Positions 32,681 to 41,235 of a DNA stretch of 64,000 nucleotides are shown one piece after another; within the stretch, counting starts at the first letter, position 1, and each line of letters starts with the position of its first letter. The notes beneath the pieces are model-generated. The model had not been told where the DNA came from. It did no database searches and worked only from the letters and a program-made list of their open reading frames with translations. The position numbers and the translations under genes were made by a program. The DNA comes from Bradyrhizobium symbiodeficiens. GTDB lineage: Bacteria; Pseudomonadota; Alphaproteobacteria; Rhizobiales; Xanthobacteraceae. The stretch spans positions 6,636,501 through 6,700,500 of the forward strand of contig NZ_CP029427.2 in NCBI RefSeq assembly GCF_002266465.3, in the 5' to 3' direction.

Positions 32681-33001
32681 TTACTGGCCGAACAACCCCG
32701 GCGGCAGGCCGAGCCCGCCGGTCAGCGACTGCATCTTCTCCTGCATCGCGGTCTCCGCCTTGCGGCGCGCATCACCGAGCGCGGTGACGAGCAGGTCTTC
32801 CAGCACTTCGCGCTCTTCCGCCTTCATCAGCGAGGGATCAATCTTGATGCCCTTGACGTCCATCTTCGCGGTCATGCGCACGGCGACGAGGCCGCCGCCG
32901 GAGATGCCCTCGACTTCCACGTTGGCCAGAGACTCCTGCATCTCCTGCATCTTGGATTGCAGCTGCGCCGCCTGCTTCATCATGCCGAGAAAATCAGCCA
33001 T
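32681..33001 (-). CDS. YbaB/EbfC family nucleoid-associated protein
   Basis: A 106-residue DNA-binding protein starting MADFLGMMKQAAQLQSKMQEMQ, the usual opening coiled helix, with a central beta sheet (GLVAVRMTAKMDVKGIKIDPSL) and a C-terminal helix (LEDLLVTALGDARRKAETAM). The ATG at 33001 is chosen on family length; the frame is open further upstream. It is sandwiched between dnaX (28 bp) and recR (1 bp). Confidence 0.96.
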   Translation of the reverse strand: MADFLGMMKQAAQLQSKMQEMQESLANVEVEGISGGGLVAVRMTAKMDVKGIKIDPSLMKAEEREVLEDLLVTALGDARRKAETAMQEKMQSLTGGLGLPPGLFGQ

Positions 33002-33029
33002 CGGTGCTCGTCCTTGGAAAAAGTTAGGC

Positions 33030-34865
33030 TCAGAGATCGTCGCCGTCGGAACCGTCGGGCGGATCGTCGCTGCCATAGTCCGCGTTTATATTGGCCTCCG
33101 GCGTCTCCGGGGCAAGCCTGCGGACCTCGACAACCTTTGCGCCGGGGAAACGCGACAGCACCTCCCGCACGCGCGGATCGGCCTCGGCGGTCCGCGCATG
33201 CTCCTGTTTGGCGGCCTGGTTCACCGCGCGCAGCGTCGGCTGGCCCTGCTCGTTGGACACGACGATGGTCCAGCGACGGCCGGTCCACTGCTCGAACTTC
33301 CTCGCAAGCTCCGAGATCATCGACTTGGAGGCGTTGGGCTCGAGCGCGACCTCCAGCCGGCCCTCCTCGAAACGGACGAGGCGCATGTCGCCTTCGAGCG
33401 CGCTCTTGGTCATGATGTCGCGCTTCTGCCCGGCCAGCGCGACGAGCTGGGTGAAGCTCGTGATGCGCAGCTGCGGCGCGGCACCTTGCGGATCCGGCGC
33501 GGGCGCCACCATCTGCGGCCGGGCGCCACCGCCAAACGCTGATGGCGATGATGTCGGCATGCGAACCGGCGCTGCGGACACGGTCGATGCGGATGCAACC
33601 GGCGCGGACGACGCGCTGCTGCGCCCGGCACCGCCGCCGCTCGCGACCGGCGAACCGCCGCTGTTCTGCTCCAGCATCCTGATCGCCTCGTCCGGCGTCG
33701 GCAAATCGGCGACATAGGCGATGCGCACCAGCACCATCTCGGCCGCCGCTGCGGGCCGCGTTGCGGCCTGTACCTCGGTGATGCCCTTCAGCAGCATCTG
33801 CCACATCCGCGACAGCACGCGCATCGAGATCTTCGAGGCAAAATCCTTCGCGCGCACCCGCTCGGTCTCGCCATAGGCGATGTTGTCGGCAGTCGCGGGC
33901 ACGATCTTCACGCGGGTGACGAAATTGACGAATTCAGCGAGGTCCGAGAGCACGACGATCGGATCGGCGCCGACATCGTACTGGTCGCGGAACTCCTTGA
34001 AGGCGGCCGCGATGTCGCCGCGCGCCAGCGAATCGAACAGGTCGATGACGCGGGTACGGTCGGCGAGCCCCAGCATCTGCCTGACCGCATCGGCCTTCAC
34101 GGTGCCGGCCGCATGGGCAATGGCCTGGTCGAGCAGCGACAGCGAATCGCGCACCGAGCCTTCGGCGGCGCGCGCGATGATGCCGAGCGCTTCGGGCTCT
34201 ATTTCGACGCTTTCCTTCGCCGCGATATTGGCGAGGTGCTTCATCAGCACGTCGGCCTCGACGCGGCGGAGATCAAAGCGCTGGCAGCGCGACAGCACCG
34301 TGACCGGAACTTTCCGGATCTCGGTCGTCGCGAACACGAATTTGGCGTGCTCCGGCGGCTCCTCCAGCGTCTTCAGGAAGGCGTTGAACGCCGCCGTCGA
34401 CAGCATGTGGACTTCGTCGATGATGTAGACCTTGTAGCGCGCGCTGGCCGGCGCATAGCGCACGCTGTCATTGATCTGGCGGACGTCGTCGACGCCTGTG
34501 TGCGAGGCCGCGTCCATCTCCAGCACGTCCATGTGCCGGCTTTCCATGATCGCCTGGCAATGCACGCCGAGCGTCGGCATGTGGATGGTCGGGCCCGTCA
34601 CCGAGCCATCCGGCATCTCGTAGTTGAGTGCGCGGGCCAGGATACGCGCGGTGGTGGTCTTGCCGACGCCGCGGACGCCGGTGAGGATCCAGGCCTGCGG
34701 AATCCGTCCGGTTTCGAAGGCATTGGAGACGGTGCGGACCACGGCCTCCTGGCCGATCAGATCGTCGAAACTGGAAGGACGGTATTTGCGCGCCAGCACC
34801 CGGTAAGGCGCGTTGCCGGCCGGGCCGGCGCTGTCGGGATTTGGAGGGGCGCCAGCGTCGGTCAT
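33030..34865 (-). CDS. dnaX: DNA polymerase III subunits gamma/tau
   Basis: A 611-residue clamp-loader ATPase. It has Walker A GVRGVGKTTTARILA, the DEVHMLS Walker B box, a sensor 1 stretch FVFATTEIRKVP and the SRC motif in VLSRCQRFDLRR. The C-terminal tau part starts near residue 380 with a Gly/Ser/Ala-rich linker. The zinc module that normally has four Cys is reduced to one Cys in LGVHCQAI. The end is acidic (DYGSDDPPDGSDGDDL). No A-rich slippery site for a short gamma product was noticed. Confidence 0.97.
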   Translation of the reverse strand: MTDAGAPPNPDSAGPAGNAPYRVLARKYRPSSFDDLIGQEAVVRTVSNAFETGRIPQAWILTGVRGVGKTTTARILARALNYEMPDGSVTGPTIHMPTLGVHCQAIMESRHMDVLEMDAASHTGVDDVRQINDSVRYAPASARYKVYIIDEVHMLSTAAFNAFLKTLEEPPEHAKFVFATTEIRKVPVTVLSRCQRFDLRRVEADVLMKHLANIAAKESVEIEPEALGIIARAAEGSVRDSLSLLDQAIAHAAGTVKADAVRQMLGLADRTRVIDLFDSLARGDIAAAFKEFRDQYDVGADPIVVLSDLAEFVNFVTRVKIVPATADNIAYGETERVRAKDFASKISMRVLSRMWQMLLKGITEVQAATRPAAAAEMVLVRIAYVADLPTPDEAIRMLEQNSGGSPVASGGGAGRSSASSAPVASASTVSAAPVRMPTSSPSAFGGGARPQMVAPAPDPQGAAPQLRITSFTQLVALAGQKRDIMTKSALEGDMRLVRFEEGRLEVALEPNASKSMISELARKFEQWTGRRWTIVVSNEQGQPTLRAVNQAAKQEHARTAEADPRVREVLSRFPGAKVVEVRRLAPETPEANINADYGSDDPPDGSDGDDL

Positions 34866-34962
34866 CGGTCGATCCGCAATGAAATGTCTCTTGGCCGGCT
34901 TTGCGGAAAGGAGCGCGCTGGCGGCTGGTGCCGCCGGCGCTGGTTCGCTCGAAAAACAAGTA

Positions 34963-35057
34963 GGAGACTGACGAGCGACCCGATCCGGACCTCGTTAGGG
35001 CTGCTTCCTTCCGGACCTGACCCGGTTGGCGAGTGGCTCGTCCACCGCCAATCTCCC
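34963..35057 (-). ncRNA. ffs: Signal recognition particle RNA (small, 4.5S type)
   Basis: Read on the minus strand, the region contains the conserved domain IV core GGTCAGGTCCGGAAGGAAGC followed by AGCCC, the hallmark of SRP RNA with a GGAA tetraloop. The flanks pair as GGACGAGC with GCTCGTC and further out as GGAGA with TCTCC, making a single rod of about 95 nt. It lies just upstream of dnaX on the same strand, a common location. Confidence 0.95.
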
Positions 35058-35238
35058 GGTCCCTATTTGGGGCCAAAAGGGGCGGAAAGCAAGCGGCTAT
35101 CGCCCTTGATCGACGGCGCCTGCCTAGCATCCGGGCAATTCGCGATCTGCCCAGCCGATAGGCTGTGCTTTCACTGAAAGTGCGACCTTGATATGAACCT
35201 GCCGGAACCTATCCCAACCAGAAAAGCGATTGATCCCA

Positions 35239-36084
35239 ATGGTTACACGTCGTGATGTTGCATCGATTGTCGGGCTTGGCGCCATGACCGCGGCCGCGCT
35301 GGCTTCGCCGGCCGTGGCCCAGACCGCCGATCAGAACGAATCGACCTTCGCCCGCATCCGCCGGACCAAGAAGATGCGGATCGGCGCGGTCGGCGGCGGC
35401 GCGCCCTATTACATGAAGGATCTCTCCAGCGGCCAGTGGAAGGGATTCTACATCGACATCGCCAAGGGGCTCGCCGACGACATGGAGGCCGAGCTCGAGA
35501 TCACCGAGACCACTTGGGGCAATTCGGTGCTCGACCTGCAGGCCAACAAGATCGATATCTTCTTCGGCCTGAACCCGACCCCGAAGCGCGCGCTGGTGGT
35601 CGATTTCTCGGTCCCCGTCTTCAACAATGCCTTCGGCATCCTCTGCAAGAAGGACTTCAAGCCGAAGAGCTGGGCCGAGCTGAACTCGCCCGACATCAAG
35701 ATCGCGGTCGACCAGGGCTCCTCGCACGACCAGGTCGTCAGCCGCCTGACGCCGAAGGCGCAGATCACGCGGCTCAAGACCGCGGACGATGCCACCGCCG
35801 CGCTGCAGACCGGCCGCGTCGACGCGCAGTGCCTGATCACCATGCTGTCGCTGACCGTGCTGAAGAAGAACCCCTCGCTCGGCCAGCTCGTGCTGCCGAC
35901 GCCGATCTTCGCCACGACCTCGAATGCCGGCTTCCGCCGCGAGACCGACAAGACCTGGCGCGACTACGTCAACACCTGGATCGACTTCAACAAGGGCCTC
36001 GGCTTCATCCGCAACGCGATCATCACCAACATGGAGCTGGTGGGTGTGACGGAAGCGGACATTCCGCCGGGCGTTTCGCTGTAA
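35239..36084 (+). CDS. Amino-acid ABC transporter, periplasmic substrate-binding protein
   Basis: A 281-residue SBP_bac_3 family protein. The twin-arginine-like start MVTRRDVASIVGLG and the signal up to AVAQT (about 27) precede the lobe I opening KKMRIGAVGGGAPYYM and the ligand-binding GFYIDIAKGLADDM. The hinge region is FFGLNPTPKRALVVDFS. The ATG at 35239 is preferred to a TTG nine bases earlier. Substrate is probably a polar amino acid or a related small acid, because permease and ATPase of the same class follow. Confidence 0.92.
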   Translation: MVTRRDVASIVGLGAMTAAALASPAVAQTADQNESTFARIRRTKKMRIGAVGGGAPYYMKDLSSGQWKGFYIDIAKGLADDMEAELEITETTWGNSVLDLQANKIDIFFGLNPTPKRALVVDFSVPVFNNAFGILCKKDFKPKSWAELNSPDIKIAVDQGSSHDQVVSRLTPKAQITRLKTADDATAALQTGRVDAQCLITMLSLTVLKKNPSLGQLVLPTPIFATTSNAGFRRETDKTWRDYVNTWIDFNKGLGFIRNAIITNMELVGVTEADIPPGVSL

Positions 36085-36129
36085 GTAAGATCAGTTTGAG
36101 CCGGGCTCGATTGAGGCGCACCGCTTCGC

Positions 36130-36260
36130 CCCCTCTCCCGCTTGCGGGAGAGGGTTGGGGAGAGGGTGTCTCAGCTGGCAAGACTTCCCCAGAGGAAAGA
36201 GCCCTCACCCGTATCGCATCTTCGATGCGATACGACCTCTCCCGCAAGCGGGAGAGGTGA
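36130..36260. repeat. Intergenic palindromic repeat (CCCTCTCCCGCTTGCGGGAGAGGG type)
   Basis: A first hairpin CCCTCTCCCGCTTGCGGGAGAGGG continues into TTGGGGAGAGGGTG. Later CCCTCACCC, the GTATCGCATC/GATGCGATAC stem and ACCTCTCCCGCAAGCGGGAGAGGT close the element. It lies inside the transporter operon, between the binding-protein and permease genes. There it may terminate part of the transcripts or protect the upstream mRNA so that the binding protein is made in excess. Confidence 0.9.
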
Positions 36261-36274
36261 GCAAGAAAGCACGC

Positions 36275-36937
36275 ATGTATCAGTGGGACTTCGGCATCCT
36301 CTGGAGCTATCGCTGGCTCTTCCTCAACGGGCTTGGCGTCACCGTCGGCTTCACCGTGGTCATCGTGGTGCTCGGGCTGCTGTTCGGCCTGCTCGGGGCG
36401 TTCGGCACGCTCTCGCGCTTCAAGGCGTTGCGTGTTCTCGCGCTCACCTTCATCGAGGCGTTCCGCTGCACGCCGATCCTGGTGCAGCTGATCTGGTTCT
36501 ATTACGCGCTGCCGATCCTCGCCGGCGTCGAGATGACGCCGATCACGGCCTCCGCGCTGGCGCTGTCGCTCTATGGCGGCTCGTTCTATTCGGAGATCAT
36601 CCGCGGCGGCATCATCTCGATCGACCGCGGCCAGTCCGAAGCCGGCGCCGCGCTCGGCATGACGCCCGGCCAGAGCATGCGGCGCATCGTGCTGCCGCAG
36701 GCGATCAAGCGCATGATCCCGGCGCTGATGAACCAGTCGATCATCCAGTTCAAGAACACTTCGCTGGTCTCGGTGTTGGCGGTGCCCGACCTGGTCTATC
36801 AAAGCCAGGTCGCCGCCCATGACAGCTACCGGCCGCTGGAGACCTACACCGCCGTCGCGGTCGCCTATGCGGCGATCCTGATTCCGCTCACCATCCTCGT
36901 CCGGCGCGGCGAGAAGCGACTGGCGGTCGGCGAATGA
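36275..36937 (+). CDS. Amino-acid ABC transporter permease
   Basis: A 220-residue HisM/GlnP-type permease with about five membrane segments. Its EAA loop is SIDRGQSEAGAALGMTPGQSMRRIVLPQAIKRMIP, the contact with the ATPase. The ATG at 36275 lies 14 bp past the repeat element. The stop overlaps the ATPase start by 4 bp. Only one permease gene is present, so the channel is probably a homodimer. Confidence 0.94.
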   Translation: MYQWDFGILWSYRWLFLNGLGVTVGFTVVIVVLGLLFGLLGAFGTLSRFKALRVLALTFIEAFRCTPILVQLIWFYYALPILAGVEMTPITASALALSLYGGSFYSEIIRGGIISIDRGQSEAGAALGMTPGQSMRRIVLPQAIKRMIPALMNQSIIQFKNTSLVSVLAVPDLVYQSQVAAHDSYRPLETYTAVAVAYAAILIPLTILVRRGEKRLAVGE

Positions 36938-37728
36938 GCGACACGTCGAAAATCGAGATCCGCAGCCTTCGCAAGAGCTTTGGCAGCAACGAGGTCCTGA
37001 AGAACATCAGCCTCGACGTCGCCAAGGGCGGCGTCGTGGCCTTGATCGGCCCGTCGGGGTCGGGCAAGTCGACACTGCTCCGCTGCATTAATCTTCTGGT
37101 GACGCCGGATGGTGGCAGCGTTCGCGTCGGCGATACACGCTTCCAGTTCGGCGAAGGCGCGAAGCTGCCCGACGTAAAGACACTCGCAAGATTCCGCGCC
37201 ACCACCGGCATGGTGTTTCAGCACTTCAACCTGTTCCCGCACATGACGACGCTGCAGAACGTGATGGAGGGACCGGTCACGGTTCGCCGCATGGCCAGGC
37301 CGGACGCCGAGAAGCTCGCGCGCGCGCAGCTCGTCAAGGTTGGGCTTGCCGAGAAGGCGGATCAATATCCGGCGACGCTGTCCGGCGGCCAGAAGCAGCG
37401 CGTCGCGATCGCGCGTGCGCTCGCGATGGAGCCGGACGTGATGCTGTTCGACGAGGCCACCTCGGCGCTCGATCCCGAACTCGTCGGCGAGGTGCTCGCC
37501 GTCATCCAGCAACTGGCGTCCGAGGGCATGACCATGGTGATCGTGACCCACGAGATCGCGTTCGCCCGCGAGGTCGCCGACCGCCTCATCTTCATGCGCG
37601 ACGGAATCGTGGTCGAGGAAGGCCCGGCGCGGCAGGTGATCGACAACCCGAGGGAAGCCGCCACACGCGCCTTCCTCAGCCATTTCCACCGCACCGGCGC
37701 GCTGCCGCCGGCCACAACGGCATCGTGA
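36934..37728 (+). CDS. Amino-acid ABC transporter ATP-binding protein
   Basis: A 264-residue ATPase with Walker A GPSGSGKSTLLRCIN, Q-loop region GMVFQHFNLFPHMT, signature LSGGQKQRVAIARAL, Walker B VMLFDEATSALDPE and switch His in VTHEIAFAREV. The sequence around the signature and Walker B fits the polar amino-acid (GlnQ/HisP) class. It is coupled to the permease (ATGA) and its stop abuts the SDR start. Confidence 0.97.
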   Translation: MSDTSKIEIRSLRKSFGSNEVLKNISLDVAKGGVVALIGPSGSGKSTLLRCINLLVTPDGGSVRVGDTRFQFGEGAKLPDVKTLARFRATTGMVFQHFNLFPHMTTLQNVMEGPVTVRRMARPDAEKLARAQLVKVGLAEKADQYPATLSGGQKQRVAIARALAMEPDVMLFDEATSALDPELVGEVLAVIQQLASEGMTMVIVTHEIAFAREVADRLIFMRDGIVVEEGPARQVIDNPREAATRAFLSHFHRTGALPPATTAS

Positions 37729-38483
37729 TGTCCAATATCAATCGCGTCTATATCGTCACCGGTGCCGCCAGCGGCATCGGCCGCGCCGCCGCCAAAGTTC
37801 TGGCGGCGCCAGGCGTCGGGCTGCTGCTCCATACGCGCGCCAACGCTGAAGGCCTTCAAGCCACCGCAGCGGATGCCGAAGCGAAAGGCGCCGTGGCGGC
37901 AAGCTGCCTTGGCGATCTCGCCGAGGAGAGCGCGGCCACCGACGCCGTCGCCGCCGCGAAAGTCGCCTTCAGCCGGCTCGACGGATTGATCCTGGTCGGC
38001 GGCCATGCCCGCCGCGGCAGCGCGATCGGCACGCCGGCGGATCAGTTTCGGCAGGCGATGGACGAGTCCGCGCTGGCCTTCACGCGCATGGTCGCTGCCG
38101 CACTTCCGCAGCTGCGCGCAGGGCAAGATGCACGGATCGTCGCCGTGTCCTCCTTCGTCGCGCACGCGATCCGGCCCGAATTCGCGCCCTTCGCCGCGAC
38201 GGCCGCGAGCCGCGCCGCGCTGGAAGCGTTGGTGCGGCTGACCGCGATCGAGCTCGCGGGCGACGGCATCACCGTCAACGCGGTTGCGCCTGGCCTCATC
38301 GTCAAGGACAAACCGAGCGAGAGCCGGCTGTCGCCCGAGCAGATCGCCGCGACCGAGGCGCTGATCCCGATGCGCCGCCGCGGACGGCCGGAGGAAGTCG
38401 CCGAGATCATCGCCTTCCTGGCATCGCTGAAGGCGTCCTACGTCACCGGCCAGGTCTGGCACGTCAATGGAGGCCTGACATGA
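37728..38483 (+). CDS. Short-chain dehydrogenase/reductase with altered active site
   Basis: A 251-residue classical-SDR fold. The cofactor loop TGAASGIGRAAAKVL is intact, the catalytic Ser lies in VAVSSFVAHA and the C-terminal NAVAPGLI and VTGQVWHVNGG are standard. Where a classical SDR has Tyr-x-x-x-Lys (YSASKAAL), this one reads TAASRAAL, so Tyr is Thr and Lys is Arg. The NNAG loop is GGHA. It may bind NAD(P) without normal catalysis or use another chemistry. It is co-translated with the ABC genes before and the enolase-family gene after. Confidence 0.85.
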   Translation: MSNINRVYIVTGAASGIGRAAAKVLAAPGVGLLLHTRANAEGLQATAADAEAKGAVAASCLGDLAEESAATDAVAAAKVAFSRLDGLILVGGHARRGSAIGTPADQFRQAMDESALAFTRMVAAALPQLRAGQDARIVAVSSFVAHAIRPEFAPFAATAASRAALEALVRLTAIELAGDGITVNAVAPGLIVKDKPSESRLSPEQIAATEALIPMRRRGRPEEVAEIIAFLASLKASYVTGQVWHVNGGLT

Positions 38484-39607
38484 CCGAAGCCACCGTCGAA
38501 CGCCTCAGGCTGTTCTTGATCGAGAGCCCGATCAAGATGGCCCGCCTGCAGGGCGTCGGCAACGTCAAGGGCACGGTGAAGCGCGTTCTGCTCGAGCTCA
38601 CCTCCAGCGACGGCGTGATCGGCTGGGGCGAGGCGGCACCGTGGGAGGTGTTCACGGGAACGCCGGAAGCGGCGTTCTCCGCGCTCGACATTTATTTAAG
38701 GCCAATCGTGCTCGGCAAGCCGGTGCGCCGCATCCGCGCGCTGATGGCCGAGCTCGACCGCGCGCTAGTCGGGCACGCCGAAGCGAAAGTCGCGATCGAA
38801 ATGGCGCTGCTGGACATCGTCGGCAAATCGTCGGGACTCTCGGTCGCCGACCTGCTCGGCGGCCGGGTGCGCGACACCATTCCCCTCTCCTTCTCGATCG
38901 CCGATCCCGATTTCGCCGCCGATCTCGAACGCATGCGGAAAATGGTTCCGGACGGGAACGTGATCTACAAGGTCAAGACCGGCGTGAAGCCGCATCGCGA
39001 GGACCTCGAGCATCTCGAGGCGATCCGCAACGAGTTCGGCGACAAGGTCGACCTTCGCGTCGACTACAACCAGGCACTGGCACCGTTCGGTGCCATCAAG
39101 ATCCTGCGCGATGTCGAGCAGTTCGCGCCGACCTTCATTGAGCAGCCGGTGCCGCGCAAATATCTCGACGTGATGGCGCAGCTCACCGCTGCTCTGGAAA
39201 CCCCCGTGCTGGCCGACGAAAGCTGCTTCGACCGCCGCGACATGATGGAGGTGGTGCGCCGCGAGGCGGCCGACGCCGTCTCGATCAAGCTGATGAAGGC
39301 CGGCGGCCTGTTCGAGGCGCAGGCGATCATGGCCATCGCCGACATCGCCGGCCTGCCCGGCTATGGCGGCACGCTGTGGGAAGGCGGCATTGGCCTTGCC
39401 GCCGGCACGCAGCTGATCGCGGCGACGCCGGGCATCTCGCTCGGCTGCGAATTCTACATGCCGCACCACGTGCTGACCGAAGACGTGCTGGAACAGCGCG
39501 TCGCCAACCGCGGCGGCCATGTCGTGGTGCCCGATGGACCCGGCCTCGGCATTCGCGTCAGCGAAGCCTCGATCCGCGCCAATGCGCGGGTGCTGGCGGA
39601 GGCGTAG
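38480..39607 (+). CDS. Enolase-superfamily (mandelate racemase / muconate cycloisomerase) enzyme
   Basis: A 375-residue enzyme with the N-terminal capping domain (about 1-130) and a TIM barrel. KxK acid/base lysines are in IYKVKTG, metal ligands are Asp in LRVDYNQ, Glu in FIEQPV and Asp in LADESCFD, and the opposite Lys is in SIKLMKAGG. This arrangement is that of the muconate-lactonising subgroup, which also includes dipeptide and amino-acid-derivative epimerases. Being the last gene of an amino-acid ABC operon, it may act on the imported compound; this is inference. Confidence 0.88.
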   Translation: MTEATVERLRLFLIESPIKMARLQGVGNVKGTVKRVLLELTSSDGVIGWGEAAPWEVFTGTPEAAFSALDIYLRPIVLGKPVRRIRALMAELDRALVGHAEAKVAIEMALLDIVGKSSGLSVADLLGGRVRDTIPLSFSIADPDFAADLERMRKMVPDGNVIYKVKTGVKPHREDLEHLEAIRNEFGDKVDLRVDYNQALAPFGAIKILRDVEQFAPTFIEQPVPRKYLDVMAQLTAALETPVLADESCFDRRDMMEVVRREAADAVSIKLMKAGGLFEAQAIMAIADIAGLPGYGGTLWEGGIGLAAGTQLIAATPGISLGCEFYMPHHVLTEDVLEQRVANRGGHVVVPDGPGLGIRVSEASIRANARVLAEA

Positions 39608-39610
39608 TTT

Positions 39611-39755
39611 CGTCATTCCGGGGCGCGCGCAGCGCGAGCCCGGAATCCATAACCCCAGGATCGCGTTTGGCGATGACTCGGAGTTACCAGCTCGCGCAAT
39701 AACCACTCCCTGGATTATGGGTCCCGGATCTGCGCTCCGCTTGTCCGGGACGACG
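39611..39755. repeat. Intergenic palindromic repeat (CCGGGGCG type, copy 2)
   Basis: CGTCATTCCGGGGCGCGC...GAGCCCGGAATCC and a more decayed right arm (CCCTGGATTATGGGTCCCGG...CTTGTCCGGGACGACG) form a long dyad after the enolase-family gene. The remaining gap up to the HIT gene (39756-39860) carries no gene that I can see. Confidence 0.75.
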
Positions 39756-39860
39756 ACCGAGTATGCGCTGACAGCGTGGCCTCATCCTTCCCCAATCAGA
39801 CTCGGTATCGTATGGTCGGGCTAAACATGCCCGCCCCCATCGGGCCATCTGGAAACGTTC

Positions 39861-40280
39861 ATGCCCGAACCCGCCTGGTCGCTGCACTCCCGTCTGAAAG
39901 AGGACACCATCGACATCGGCGATTTGCCGCTGTCGAAGGTGCTGGTCATCAAGGACGCGCATTATCCCTGGCTGCTGCTGGTGCCGCGGCGCACTGACGC
40001 CGTCGAGATCATCGATCTCGACGAGGTGCAGCAGGCGCAGCTGATGACGGAGATCTCCCGCGTCTCGCGCGCGCTGAAGGAGATCACCCGATGCGACAAG
40101 CTCAATATCGCGGCGCTCGGCAATCTGGTGCCGCAGCTTCACGTTCACATCATCGCCCGCCGCACCAGCGACGCCGCTTGGCCGCGGCCGGTCTGGGGCG
40201 TGATGCAGCCCTTGGCGCACGACGCAGCAGAGGTTCAGAATTTCATCAGCGCGCTTCGCCGCAAGATCTGGTTGGGTTGA
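39861..40280 (+). CDS. HIT domain nucleotide hydrolase/transferase
   Basis: A 139-residue protein of the histidine-triad superfamily, with the motif PQLHVHIIARR near residue 92 (H-x-H-x-x; the first His of a classical HxHxHxx is Gln-Leu here). The N-terminus SRLKEDTIDIGDLPLSKVLVIKD and the C-terminal WPRPVWG match the small proteobacterial HIT proteins. It probably hydrolyses nucleotidyl compounds. It ends 10 bp before nudC and is likely in one operon with it. Confidence 0.9.
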   Translation: MPEPAWSLHSRLKEDTIDIGDLPLSKVLVIKDAHYPWLLLVPRRTDAVEIIDLDEVQQAQLMTEISRVSRALKEITRCDKLNIAALGNLVPQLHVHIIARRTSDAAWPRPVWGVMQPLAHDAAEVQNFISALRRKIWLG

Positions 40281-40290
40281 AAGAACGATA

Positions 40291-41229
40291 ATGTCAGCAT
40301 TCGACTCGTTTCCGCTGGGACAACCGGCCTTCGTCACCAACATCCTCGATCGCGCCGCGCATCTGCGCCGTGACGACGAGAAGCTGTTCGCGATGGAGCA
40401 GAAGCCGACCTCGCGCGCCTATGTCGTTTATCGCGACTCGCTGCTGGTGAAGCGCGAGGGCGACAAGATTCGCGCGCTGCTCGGGATCGACGAGGCGCTG
40501 AAGTGCGGCGCCAATCCCGGCACGATCTTCTTAGGCTTGCGCGACGGCGCCGCGATGTTCGGCATGGGCCTGTCGCAGGCGGCCGCCGAGAAGCTGGTGG
40601 GCCGCGAGGACTACACCGTGACCGAGCTGCGCGGCATGGCGATGCAGGGCGCGATCCCGCCCGAGGAGCTGTCGGCGATCGCGATGGCGAAGTCGATGGT
40701 CGGCTGGCACCAGCGCCACGGCTATTGCGCCAATTGCGGCACGCGCAGCGCGATGAAGGAAGGCGGCTGGAAGCGCGAGTGTCCTTCCTGCAAGGCCGAG
40801 CATTTTCCGCGCACCGATCCAGTCGTGATCATGCACGTCGCCTCCGGTGACAAGTGCCTGCTCGGCCGCCAGAAGCAGTTTCCGGCAGGGATGTATTCAT
40901 GCCTCGCCGGCTTCGTCGAGGCCGCCGAGACCATCGAGGACGCGGTCCGCCGCGAGATCCTGGAAGAGTCGGGCATTCGCTGCACCGACGTGCGGTACTA
41001 CATGACCCAGCCTTGGCCCTATCCGTCGTCGCTGATGATCGGCTGCAGCGCGCGGGCCGTGAGCGAGGACATCGTCGTCGATCACTCGGAGCTGGAGGAT
41101 GCGCGCTGGTTCTCGCGCGACGAGGCGGCCCTGATGCTGACCCGGACGCATCCGGACGGGCTCGCCGGTCCGCATCCCTTCGCCATCGCCCATCATCTGC
41201 TCGGCCGCTGGGTGCACGACAAGAGCTGA
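40291..41229 (+). CDS. nudC: NAD(+) diphosphatase NudC
   Basis: A 312-residue Nudix enzyme that splits NADH to NMNH and AMP and removes NAD caps from RNA. A zinc ribbon CANCGTRS...CPSC lies at about 150-172. The Nudix box is GFVEAAETIEDAVRREILEE with SGI after it, and the NADH-specific TQPWPYPSSLM follows. The N-terminal domain (1-145) is of the usual length. It sits between HIT and a PfkB kinase gene in the same direction. Confidence 0.97.
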   Translation: MSAFDSFPLGQPAFVTNILDRAAHLRRDDEKLFAMEQKPTSRAYVVYRDSLLVKREGDKIRALLGIDEALKCGANPGTIFLGLRDGAAMFGMGLSQAAAEKLVGREDYTVTELRGMAMQGAIPPEELSAIAMAKSMVGWHQRHGYCANCGTRSAMKEGGWKRECPSCKAEHFPRTDPVVIMHVASGDKCLLGRQKQFPAGMYSCLAGFVEAAETIEDAVRREILEESGIRCTDVRYYMTQPWPYPSSLMIGCSARAVSEDIVVDHSELEDARWFSRDEAALMLTRTHPDGLAGPHPFAIAHHLLGRWVHDKS

Positions 41230-41235
41230 TCGCCG

